NCBI GenBank assembly: GCA_044772875.1
Contig: CP173058.1
Span: 2,604,001-2,668,000 of the forward strand
Source of the DNA: Morganella morganii_D
GTDB lineage: Bacteria > Pseudomonadota > Gammaproteobacteria > Enterobacterales > Enterobacteriaceae
DNA length: 64,000 bases
Reading direction: 5' to 3'
Notes under the pieces: generated by a model
Told to the model about the DNA's origin: nothing
Databases searched by the model: none
Seen by the model: the letters and a program-made list of their open reading frames with translations, nothing else
Part shown: positions 17,291 through 24,389 of the stretch, piece after piece
Position numbering within the stretch: position 1 is the stretch's first letter
Layout: every line of letters begins with the position of its first letter
Made by a program: the position numbers and the translations under genes

Positions 17291-18055
17291 TCAGCAATCC
17301 TGCCAGTTAGCCGGCCAGGCCACATACAGGAAGCGGACAGTCGATGGAGTGCCGAACTCAATCGCGGAGCCTTTCGGAATAAACATCACATCACCGGCTT
17401 TCGCAATCATGGTTTCGCCCTGATGGCGCACATGCAGCTCACCTTCCAGAACCAGATCCACTTCGTCGTAGTTCAGTGTCCACGGGAAAAATGCGTTTTC
17501 CCACTGCATAAACCCGGCAGCCATGCTGCTGTTGTCCTGTGCGGTGATCAGATCCGCAATCCCGACACGGTGCGGACCCGCACCATCAAAATTACCGAAT
17601 TTAACCGAGCTGCTGTCAACCACTTTAATGCCGCCTTTGCCGGTGACACTGCGGTAGCTCTGGGTATTCGGGGTATCAGTGTTCTCTTCCGCCGGTTTGA
17701 ATGCCGCCACTTTCGCTTTGATCTGCGCGATACGCTCCTGCACCACTTTATCAACCAGCTGTGCAATCAGGGTTTCGGTGACATTGCCGTCAGGCAGTTG
17801 CGCGATAATACACTCACGAATTTTCTGACGCTCTGCGGATGAAATATTGGGTTCTGTCCCGGCGGTTGCGGCCAGCTGCGCGCAGGCCGGTGCACTGTTT
17901 TGCGCGGCATCAACCTCACAAATCACAAAGCCCAATTGTTCAGCCACAACATGGGCTTCCGGAGTGACAATACTCTCTTTCAGCACCACATCGAGACGGG
18001 TTTTACCCGCTGCGTGTGCTTCCCGGATGTCATTGGCCGTTATTAGTTTCTTCAT
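17291..18055 (-). CDS. eutQ: EutQ, cupin-domain acetate kinase-like protein
   Basis: The 254-residue protein matches EutQ. The N-terminal half is variable (TANDIREAHAAGKTRLDVVL). The C-terminal cupin contains FFPWTLNYDEVDLVLEGELH, AGDVMFIPKGSAIEFGTPS and ends YVAWPANWQDC. EutQ has been reported to have acetate kinase activity and to be needed for compartment formation in Salmonella. It lies between eutP and eutT, as expected. Confidence 0.95.
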   Translation of the reverse strand: MKKLITANDIREAHAAGKTRLDVVLKESIVTPEAHVVAEQLGFVICEVDAAQNSAPACAQLAATAGTEPNISSAERQKIRECIIAQLPDGNVTETLIAQLVDKVVQERIAQIKAKVAAFKPAEENTDTPNTQSYRSVTGKGGIKVVDSSSVKFGNFDGAGPHRVGIADLITAQDNSSMAAGFMQWENAFFPWTLNYDEVDLVLEGELHVRHQGETMIAKAGDVMFIPKGSAIEFGTPSTVRFLYVAWPANWQDC

Positions 18056-18067
18056 CGGATATTCCTC

Positions 18068-18514
18068 TTATTGGCTGTCGGCGGTGGCCAAAAACTGTTT
18101 CACTTTCAGGACGTCATCAGGCGCAAGGCTGTTGATGGCAAGTACCGGTTCTTCGAATCCCCGGGTGGAGAGCAGCTCGCGTACCGCCGGCACATCCGCA
18201 TCCGGTGCATCGGCTTTGCTGATAACCGCAAAGCGGCGCATACGGGGATAGATATCGAGTAATCCGGCAGGGATCCGGCACTCCGGGTTATTTGCCGCGT
18301 GGACATAAATCAGCACATCACAATCTGCCAGCGTATTAATCAGCGCGTGGTAAAGACGGGGATGGCTGAAATATTCGCCCGGTGTATCAATACTGCCCTC
18401 ATCATTGAATTCAATCGCCTGTGTTTTACGCGCAAGATCAAAATCCCCCTGCAACGCATTGAATAATGTCGTTTTTCCTGCACCCACATCACCCACAAAC
18501 ACAATTCGTTTCAT
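18068..18514 (-). CDS. eutP: EutP, P-loop acetate kinase-like protein
   Basis: The 148 residues match EutP, a small Ras-like P-loop protein with Walker A FVGDVGAGKTTLFNALQG and the DTPGEYF switch-II-type segment. ISKADA near residue 107 corresponds to the NKxD-like base-recognition region. EutP has been reported to act as an acetate kinase in the ethanolamine compartment. It is slightly shorter than the E. coli protein (159), and the frame is intact. Confidence 0.95.
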   Translation of the reverse strand: MKRIVFVGDVGAGKTTLFNALQGDFDLARKTQAIEFNDEGSIDTPGEYFSHPRLYHALINTLADCDVLIYVHAANNPECRIPAGLLDIYPRMRRFAVISKADAPDADVPAVRELLSTRGFEEPVLAINSLAPDDVLKVKQFLATADSQ

Positions 18515-18541
18515 TCAGACGACATCCTTAACTGCACCCGG

Positions 18542-18877
18542 CTAGCTGCGGGTGATCTCACAAATGGCATAATTGAGGAGCTGGCTTAATCCGCGTACTG
18601 TCTGGATCAGCGCTTCTTCCACTGCGCCGACAGAGCCGTAAATCACGAGCGCACCGGTAAAACGGTCAAGAAAACCGATTTCCACACCCGCCGCTTTTGT
18701 GGCAAGATCGCCCGCAATCATCGCAGTTTCGCCGGGAGTCAGTGTCATAATGCCGATGGCTTCAGCACCGGGAACCCCGATTTTTTTCGCCAGATCACTG
18801 CCCGGATGCGCAATCAGATGCGCCAGCGTGACCTGTTTACCGGGAACAAATTCCTGGATAATACGTTCCTTTTCCAT
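18542..18877 (-). CDS. eutS: EutS, hexameric shell protein, first gene of the eut operon
   Basis: The 111 residues match EutS (MEKERIIQEFVPGKQVTLAHLIAHP at the start and GVPGAEAIGIMTLTPGET). EutS is a permuted single-BMC-domain protein that forms bent hexamers. It is the promoter-proximal gene; GAGG lies eight bases before the ATG at 18877. The upstream 380 bases are AT-rich and carry the CAAAAATCGGCAAT motif about 70-83 bases before the start codon. Confidence 0.96.
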   Translation of the reverse strand: MEKERIIQEFVPGKQVTLAHLIAHPGSDLAKKIGVPGAEAIGIMTLTPGETAMIAGDLATKAAGVEIGFLDRFTGALVIYGSVGAVEEALIQTVRGLSQLLNYAICEITRS

Positions 18878-19255
18878 CGTGCTTACCTCGTCATTCTCCT
18901 CATAAGAATTGATTCAATCCTAGTCACACTCTGAAAAAGGGGATAACAAAAATCGGCAATCAAGAGTAAACATTGAGTCAGATCACTAATTAGCAGAAAT
19001 GTTAAATTTTTGACATCTGATTAGATGCATCAGTAAATCATCAGCCGGTTTTATAGATTATTGATGACAAACTCATTTCAGATATAAGAATTAATAAAAC
19101 TCCTGCCGTAAAATCAAGTAACAATAACTCTGAATAACATTATTTTTATTAAATTATTACCGGCGTGTTATTGTTATTGCAGTAAATATTGTCAGGATGT
19201 GGAAAAATGGTCGTGATATCTGTTTACCACGGATATTGACACCCGAAGGTAAATA
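18878..19255 (-). promoter_or_regulatory. eut operon promoter region
   Basis: This AT-rich gap separates eutS from the effector gene and has no coding frame. CAAAAATCGGCAAT (plus-strand reading) lies at 18947-18960. The same 14 bases occur upstream of cbiA at 40321-40334. TAGGAT (minus strand, about 18917) could be a -10 element. An AraC-type activator site overlapping or just upstream of -35 fits the known EutR dependence, but the exact start point was not established. Confidence 0.55.
18947..18960 (+). promoter_or_regulatory. Shared eut/cbi motif (candidate EutR site), eut copy
   Basis: CAAAAATCGGCAAT is identical to the sequence at 40321-40334 ahead of cbiA and nearly identical to 1690-1703. 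It lies 70 bases upstream of the eutS start codon. The assignment to EutR is an inference from the regulator's position and known role. Confidence 0.5.
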
Positions 19256-20513
19256 TCAGAGCTTCCAGGAACTGGCTCCGGTTTGTATACTGGTATCCGG
19301 CAAAATATTATCAACCGGGAATGCAATAAACTCAGCCAGTTTACCTTTCCCGTGAATTCTTGAATTGTAGCTAAAATATTGTTTTAAACCACCACATATT
19401 CCGTCATAATAAGGATGGCCTTTAAACCGGTTATTTTCCATGATATCTACTCCTGCTTTTAATACCGGATGACGTGGACGGTCGACTGCTATAATACCGT
19501 TTTCAATAGCTCCTGATTTATTATAGGCGGCAATACCATCAACCAAAACAATCTCACCTAACGGTTTATTAATAATCATATCACAGTCAATATAAATCAG
19601 GGCTCTGCGATTATCTTCAACTGAGGGTACCCCCCCACATTAAATAATAATAAATTATGGTAAATATCCATTTCACTATGCCCGCCATTCCCGGTAATTT
19701 TATCAAATAAAGTAATATCCGGTTTTGATAAACTGACAGAATCAAGATCGCTGTTTAATAAATCCATGTTCTCCGGATGCCAGTTCTCATTCTTGCCCAT
19801 AACAATCGTATTTTTAATACAATCAACTACTTTTATCTGGCAAAAATCACGTTTATCCAGTTGTTCAGCGTAAATAATTTTCAGATTACTATAGTGTGTT
19901 TGTAATTCGTCCAGTGATACTTTATGCTTTTCAGACACATCACCACTGATTAATAAACCAATAACCCGGTCAGATTCTGTTTTGCAGGTATTTAAAATAT
20001 TATCCAGATAAGGGTACTGATTCGTATTAATTATCGGGTATTTCTCCGACTCCAGACTTTTATTCATCACATGCCACTGAAATGCAACAGGCGTTTTTTC
20101 TGACAATATTTTCAATTCATAATATTTCCGGCAAAACAACAGGCCGGATTATTATGATAAATCAGTTCAGCTGAATCTTTCAGGCTCAAAAAATCTTTCA
20201 ATAAAGCCGGATTTTCAATATTATTATATGAAATATCTGCAAATGTTACTATACCTCTTATAATGTCTGCTAATCCATCAGGTAAAGAACATAACCTCAG
20301 GTTACTCAAATTTAATTCTGTTTTTTTCCCTGCAAGACAATCCCGGATAACAGCCGCAGCATGACAGCGATCTTCCTCCGGTAACGCTGACTTTTCCCAA
20401 CGATTCAGCGACTCATTGAAACGAATAGTTGCATAATTTTCTTCTGCTTTATTATTGTCTGCACAATCCGGAAATAAAGCAGATCGTGTGATTGTCTGAA
20501 TGATTGAAAACAT
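19256..20513 (-). pseudogene. LRR-type N-terminus fused to NleB/SseK-type arginine GlcNAc-transferase effector, frame broken twice
   Basis: Three consecutive minus-strand frames form one gene if a single base is added at two points. The first part (20513-20112) has an SspH/IpaH-like start (CHAAAVIRDCLAGKKTELNL, LSNLRLCSLPDGL). It runs into CCFAG, where the frame changes at the AAA at 20125-20127, and continues KYYELKILSEKTPVAFQW. That corresponds to the NleB stretch FAGKEYSLEP...RTPILFQW. The second part (to 19597) contains YPIINTNQYPYLDNILNTCK. The frame then breaks in a run of seven G (19630-19636, minus strand). The last part reads ALIYIDCDMIINKPLG (the DxD motif), ENGIIAVDRPRHPVL, HPYYDGICGGLKQYFSY and ends TSIQTGASSW, like NleB. 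NleB/SseK proteins attach GlcNAc to arginines of host death-domain proteins after type III secretion. The repaired length would be about 419 residues. Decay, phase variation and sequencing error cannot be separated here. Confidence 0.82.
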
Positions 20514-20603
20514 GATGCTGATATCCCTGTTTAATAACGGATTGAGTATTATGGTTGTTTTTATCCTGAATTACTTACAATTTTCATCCGGCATAATCAT
20601 ATA

Positions 20604-20792
20604 ATGAGAAAACCCCGGTTCACCGTATTTTTAGCCTTAATCCATATAAACCCCAAAGTTGAAATGAGCAACATCAGGTTAGCAATTATCAGTCACTTCA
20701 CCGGGAAGCTTACTGATAAATATATTGCCATGAAATGTAATATCATAAACTGTTCTTCTGATACCATCTTTTGCTATCGATATACCGGATAG
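20604..20792 (+). pseudogene. Decayed duplicate of the nirB 5' end
   Basis: This stretch resembles the start of nirB at 24330-24500. GAGAAAAcCCCGG is followed by GTATTTTTAGCCTTAATCCA in both, and both have the GAAATGAGCAAC start region followed by TTAGCAAT. The encoded NirB start (MSNIRLAIIS against MSNVKLAIIG) is recognisable, then the match fades (KLTDKYIA against ELTDKAGT). The frame closes after about 60 residues, so it is a relic and not a gene. The FNR box of the real nirB is degraded in this copy. Confidence 0.75.
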
Positions 20793-21069
20793 CATTCATT
20801 ATCATAGAAATGATAAAATATAAATAATAATCCGGATTCATTTTTGACACAAAATCATAAAATATTATGATGTAATTTATTGTTTACTTTCCTGCCAGTC
20901 AGGGAAATTAACTAAAATAAAAAATAGTTTGTCCGATGACATTCTGAAGGAAAGAGCGGAATAATATTGATTATTATTACCAGTGCAAACTCCGGAATGC
21001 GAAAACTGCACGCTTTCAGAAAGAGTGTGAAGCACCTCCCAAATTGACATTTATTTATCACTTCCTCAC

Positions 21070-21121
21070 TTGTACGTACAATAGTAGTCACGTAACTTAT
21101 AAACCAATCTGGTTTAAACCA
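21070..21121 (+). promoter_or_regulatory. Candidate GntR operator/promoter ahead of the gntR-isomerase-MFS cassette
   Basis: Two perfect palindromes lie just before the regulator gene: TTGTACGTACAA (21070-21081) and TGGTTTAAACCA (21110-21121). The second belongs to AAACCAATCTGGTTTAAACC and has the TGGT-N4-ACCA form common among HutC/UTRA-type GntR operators. It ends 14 bases before the ATG at 21136. Autoregulation is inferred. Confidence 0.5.
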
Positions 21122-21135
21122 AAATAGAGCAACGA

Positions 21136-21846
21136 ATGAAAAATACACAAACTGCTACCGACCTTGCCAGAGAACAACTCGATACCATGCTGAATAATGG
21201 TGTTATCGCGCCCGGCGACAAACTGCCTGCCGAACGTCCGCTGACAGAACAACTCGGTGTCAACCGGATGTCGCTGCGTCAGGCGTTGCTCAGTCTGGAA
21301 AATGACGGGAAGATTTTCCGTAAAAACCGCAGCGGCTGGTTCGCGGCACTGCCGAAATTTAATTACAACCCGAAATCTCCGGCGAGCTTCAATCAGGCAG
21401 CCAAAGCGCAGGGTCGCCTGCCATCGTGGGAATACACAGAAAAACAACTGCTCACTGATACACCGGCAGATATCGCCGGGACACTGGGACTGACAGCCGG
21501 AGAGCCGGTTTGCTGTATCAGCGGATGGGGTGCACTGGACGGGCACAAAGTATTCTGGCACCAGACGTATATTAATCCGTCTGTTGCACCGGATTTTGCG
21601 GAAAAACTGGATAACCACTCTTTCGCGGCCATCTGGGAAAAAGAATACAGCATCATCACAACAACAGCACGACTGGCCTTCAAGCCTGCGCGGATGCCGG
21701 AAGCCGCCAGTAAGGCTATCGGCTGTACCGCGAACTCCCCCGGCATACGGGTGGAAAAATACCGTTGTGATGAAGCACATAATATTGTTCAGATCGACAT
21801 TGAATACTGGCGGTTTGAATCTGTTTATTTTTTTGTTGAGCTTTAG
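21136..21846 (+). CDS. GntR-family (HutC/UTRA type) transcriptional regulator
   Basis: The 236 residues have an N-terminal winged helix (about 5-70: LAREQLDTMLNNGVIAPGDKLPAERPLTEQLGVNR split across the start, then MSLRQALLSLENDGKIFRK). The C-terminal UTRA ligand-binding domain follows (about 90-235: EPVCCISGWGALDGHKVFWH, VEKYRCDEAHNIVQIDIEYW). Such proteins usually repress the adjacent uptake or catabolic genes until a sugar or sugar phosphate binds. It precedes the isomerase by 17 bases and is very likely cotranscribed with it. The ligand cannot be told from the sequence. Palindromes directly upstream suggest autoregulation. Confidence 0.88.
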   Translation: MKNTQTATDLAREQLDTMLNNGVIAPGDKLPAERPLTEQLGVNRMSLRQALLSLENDGKIFRKNRSGWFAALPKFNYNPKSPASFNQAAKAQGRLPSWEYTEKQLLTDTPADIAGTLGLTAGEPVCCISGWGALDGHKVFWHQTYINPSVAPDFAEKLDNHSFAAIWEKEYSIITTTARLAFKPARMPEAASKAIGCTANSPGIRVEKYRCDEAHNIVQIDIEYWRFESVYFFVEL

Positions 21847-21863
21847 ACACAGGAATATGAATC

Positions 21864-22838
21864 ATGAATATTGATGATGCCCGCCGGATTATTGAGCGTG
21901 CAGATAAGTTACCGTTATATCTGCATGCCTACGCCTATCATCTGAATATGCGTTTTGAAAAGATATTGCCGGGTGACTTACTTGATATCGCAAACGAACA
22001 TCATTTACCGGGCGTCAAAATATACGTGCTGGATGGTGAAACTCAATCTCTTTCTGCTATGACAGATGCTCAGCTTGAAGTATTTGCAGAGAAAGCAAAA
22101 TGTTATCATCTGGATATTAATATTGAAACCAGTGCGTCTGATAATAAAACTCTGGATGAAGCCATCAGAATCGCATTAAAAACCGGCGCAAGCTCTGTCC
22201 GGTTTTATCCCCGTTATGAAGGCAGGCTGTCTGATGTATTGCGCCTTATTGCCGCCGATATCCGGTATTTAAAAGAACATTATCAGCACAGCGGACTGAC
22301 ATTTGTTCTGGAACAGCATGAAGATTTAAAAGGCCATGAACTGGTTCATCTGATCAAAGATGCTGACTTTCCTGAGCTGACACTGTTATTTGATTTCGGC
22401 AACATGATTAATGCCTGTGAATTACCGATGGATGCTCTGACAGATATGCAGGATTACATTACCCAGGTACATATTAAAGATGCCGTTATTCTGGAAGAAG
22501 GTGATGGCTTCGGTCATAAAGCCTGCCGTTCCGGTGAAGGTAATCTGCCGTTTAAAGAGATGATGCGGGCGTTGATCTGTCTGGGAAAAGAAAGGCCTCA
22601 GGTTATTTCCTACGGGCTGGAAGAAGAGGTGGATTATTACGCCCCGGCCTTCCGCTTTAAAAATGAAGGTAATGACCCGTGGATCCCCTGGCGTCAGCTC
22701 AGTGAAACACCTTTACCTGAAAACGAAATTGAAGAACGTCTCGCCGGTGAAAAAAATGATGCAGTAAATCAGCTGCTTTATGTTCGTAAAGTTATTAATG
22801 AAATAAAAGCAGAGGCGCTTGCCGTTATTAATAAATAA
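21864..22838 (+). CDS. Sugar-phosphate isomerase/epimerase-like TIM-barrel protein
   Basis: The 324 residues fit the xylose-isomerase-like / AP-endonuclease-2 TIM-barrel family. Metal ligands in the typical order can be proposed: E150 in FVLEQHE, D177 in LLFDFGN, H203 in QVHIKDA and E253 or E254 in YGLEEEV. Members isomerise or epimerise sugars, inositols or keto acids. The substrate is not identifiable here. It lies between the GntR regulator and an MFS transporter, so the three genes look like one small uptake-and-conversion unit for a carbohydrate or related compound. AT content is higher than in the eut and cbi genes. Confidence 0.78.
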   Translation: MNIDDARRIIERADKLPLYLHAYAYHLNMRFEKILPGDLLDIANEHHLPGVKIYVLDGETQSLSAMTDAQLEVFAEKAKCYHLDINIETSASDNKTLDEAIRIALKTGASSVRFYPRYEGRLSDVLRLIAADIRYLKEHYQHSGLTFVLEQHEDLKGHELVHLIKDADFPELTLLFDFGNMINACELPMDALTDMQDYITQVHIKDAVILEEGDGFGHKACRSGEGNLPFKEMMRALICLGKERPQVISYGLEEEVDYYAPAFRFKNEGNDPWIPWRQLSETPLPENEIEERLAGEKNDAVNQLLYVRKVINEIKAEALAVINK

Positions 22839-22919
22839 AAACATCAGCACTACATACAATTAATTTTAAAAACAACACCCAATACTGGCTGAAAATTATT
22901 TTCGGTCGGGAGGCACACT

Positions 22920-24188
22920 ATGCTTGATAAAAAAAGATGGGCTATATTCAGCCTGTTGGTTCTGTGCGGCGGTACTATCTATAAATTACCGTCACTAAAA
23001 GACGCATTTTATGTTCCGATGCAGGAATATTTTCATCTGACAAATGGTCAGATTGGTAATGCGATGTCGGTAAACTCGATTGTGACCACAATCGGTTTCT
23101 TTTTATCTATTTATTTTTCTGATAAATTGCCACGCCGCCTTACGATGTCATTCTCATTAATAGCTACCGGTTTACTGGGTGTTTATTTATCAACAATGCC
23201 GGGCTACTGGGGTATTTTATTTGTCTGGGCACTCTTCGGTGTTACCTGTGACATGCTTAACTGGCCGATTTTATTAAAATCCGTCAGTATGCTGGGAAAC
23301 AGTTCACAGCAGGGCCGGATTTTCGGCTTCTTTGAAACCGGCCGCGGTGTAGTGGATACTATCGTTGCCTTCTCCGCACTGGCGGTATTTGCCTGGTTCG
23401 GCAGCGGTTACCTTGGTTTCAAAATGGGGATCTTATTCTATTCCGGAATGGCGATTGTTATCGGCGGTATTATCCTGCTGTTCTTAAAAGATGATAAACA
23501 CCCGGTGACTTCCGTTACAGAAGAAAAACAGAAAGAAGAGAAAAAGAATCCCGGTGTTGGCGCAGTACTGAAAGACGGAACAGTCTGGCTGATTGCCCTG
23601 AGTATTTTCTTTGTCTATGCGGTGTATTGCGGATTAACCTTTTTTATTCCGTTCCTCAGTAATATCTATGCACTGCCGATTGCCTTAGTAGGGGTATACG
23701 GCGTTATTAACCAATATTGTCTGAAAATGGTCGGCGGCCCTATCGGCGGATTAATTGCGGATAAAATATTAAAATCTCCGACAAAATACTTATTCTATAC
23801 CTTTATTATCATTGTCATTGTATTGGTGACCTTTATTTTTCTGCCACACGAAAATATGTCGGTTTATCTGGGTATGGTGTGTACGCTTGGTTTCGGAACT
23901 ATTGTTTTTACCCAGCGGGCAATTTTCTTTGCGCCAATCGGGGAGGCCAATATCAAAGAATCCAATACCGGTTCAGCAATGGCATTAGGCAGTTTTATCG
24001 GTTATGCCCCGGCAATGTTTTGTTTCAGCCTGTATGGCCATATTCTGGATATTTATCCCGGCATGATCGGTTATAAGATTGTCTTTGGTCTGATGGCGCT
24101 GTTTGCCTTCTGCGGGGCTTTCGCTTCCGGTATTTTAATTATCCGTATCAAAAAACGTAAAGCACTGACCGCAGCCACTGCTCAGTAA
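22920..24188 (+). CDS. MFS transporter, probable sugar or organic-anion carrier
   Basis: The 422-residue protein has twelve likely membrane segments, with a charged central loop (about 200-215, EEKQKEEKKNPG) between two halves of six, as in the major facilitator superfamily. It starts KRWAIFSLLVLCGGTIYKLP, and YFSDKLPRRLTM after the second segment corresponds to the MFS loop motif. GGAGG lies ahead of the ATG. The genetic context (UTRA-type regulator, isomerase) suggests import of the isomerase substrate. It recalls the YihN/organophosphate-antiporter-like group, but the resemblance is loose and the substrate is unknown. Confidence 0.8.
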   Translation: MLDKKRWAIFSLLVLCGGTIYKLPSLKDAFYVPMQEYFHLTNGQIGNAMSVNSIVTTIGFFLSIYFSDKLPRRLTMSFSLIATGLLGVYLSTMPGYWGILFVWALFGVTCDMLNWPILLKSVSMLGNSSQQGRIFGFFETGRGVVDTIVAFSALAVFAWFGSGYLGFKMGILFYSGMAIVIGGIILLFLKDDKHPVTSVTEEKQKEEKKNPGVGAVLKDGTVWLIALSIFFVYAVYCGLTFFIPFLSNIYALPIALVGVYGVINQYCLKMVGGPIGGLIADKILKSPTKYLFYTFIIIVIVLVTFIFLPHENMSVYLGMVCTLGFGTIVFTQRAIFFAPIGEANIKESNTGSAMALGSFIGYAPAMFCFSLYGHILDIYPGMIGYKIVFGLMALFAFCGAFASGILIIRIKKRKALTAATAQ

Positions 24189-24202
24189 TTTCCCCTGCCT
24201 CA

Positions 24203-24232
24203 GATATGCCGCAGCAGGTTCTGCGGCATATC
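24203..24232 (+). terminator. Hairpin after the MFS gene
   Basis: A perfect 11-pair stem, GATATGCCGCA / TGCGGCATATC, with an eight-base loop begins 15 bases after the transporter stop codon. There is no T-run, so it may be a 3'-end stabiliser or a rho-assisted end and not a classical intrinsic terminator. Confidence 0.5.
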
Positions 24233-24244
24233 CCGCCCGCCACC

Positions 24245-24260
24245 TACCACCTGAGAGGTA
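24245..24260 (+). promoter_or_regulatory. Candidate NarL/NarP 7-2-7 site ahead of nirB
   Basis: TACCACCTGAGAGGTA fits the inverted heptamer pattern TACYYMT-N2-AKRRGTA with one mismatch. It lies about 71 bases (centre to centre) upstream of the FNR box. That is farther from the likely start point than in E. coli nirB. Confidence 0.45.
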
Positions 24261-24316
24261 TTGACAAAAAATAATTAACTCTTTGTTTTATACAAGCTGA
24301 ATTGATTAAGCTGCAT

Positions 24317-24330
24317 TTGATATACATCAA
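24317..24330 (+). promoter_or_regulatory. FNR box of the nirB promoter
   Basis: TTGATATACATCAA is a perfect TTGAT-N4-ATCAA FNR palindrome. It is followed at the right distance by TATTTT (about 24352), which could be the -10 element of a class II FNR-activated promoter starting near 24364. Anaerobic induction of nirBD is established for E. coli. Confidence 0.85.
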
Positions 24331-24389
24331 TGAGAAAAACCCGGATCGCCGTATTTTTAGCCTTAATCCACATAAAATCTGAGGCTGAA

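Noticed and set aside
12000..17500. Several long plus-strand frames opposite the eut genes
   Set aside because: They are antisense shadows typical of balanced-GC genes, with low-complexity His/Arg/Pro-rich proteins and no family resemblance.
20604..20792. A real 62-codon gene
   Set aside because: Its protein and DNA are a decayed copy of the nirB start, and the frame ends without the rest of the domain.
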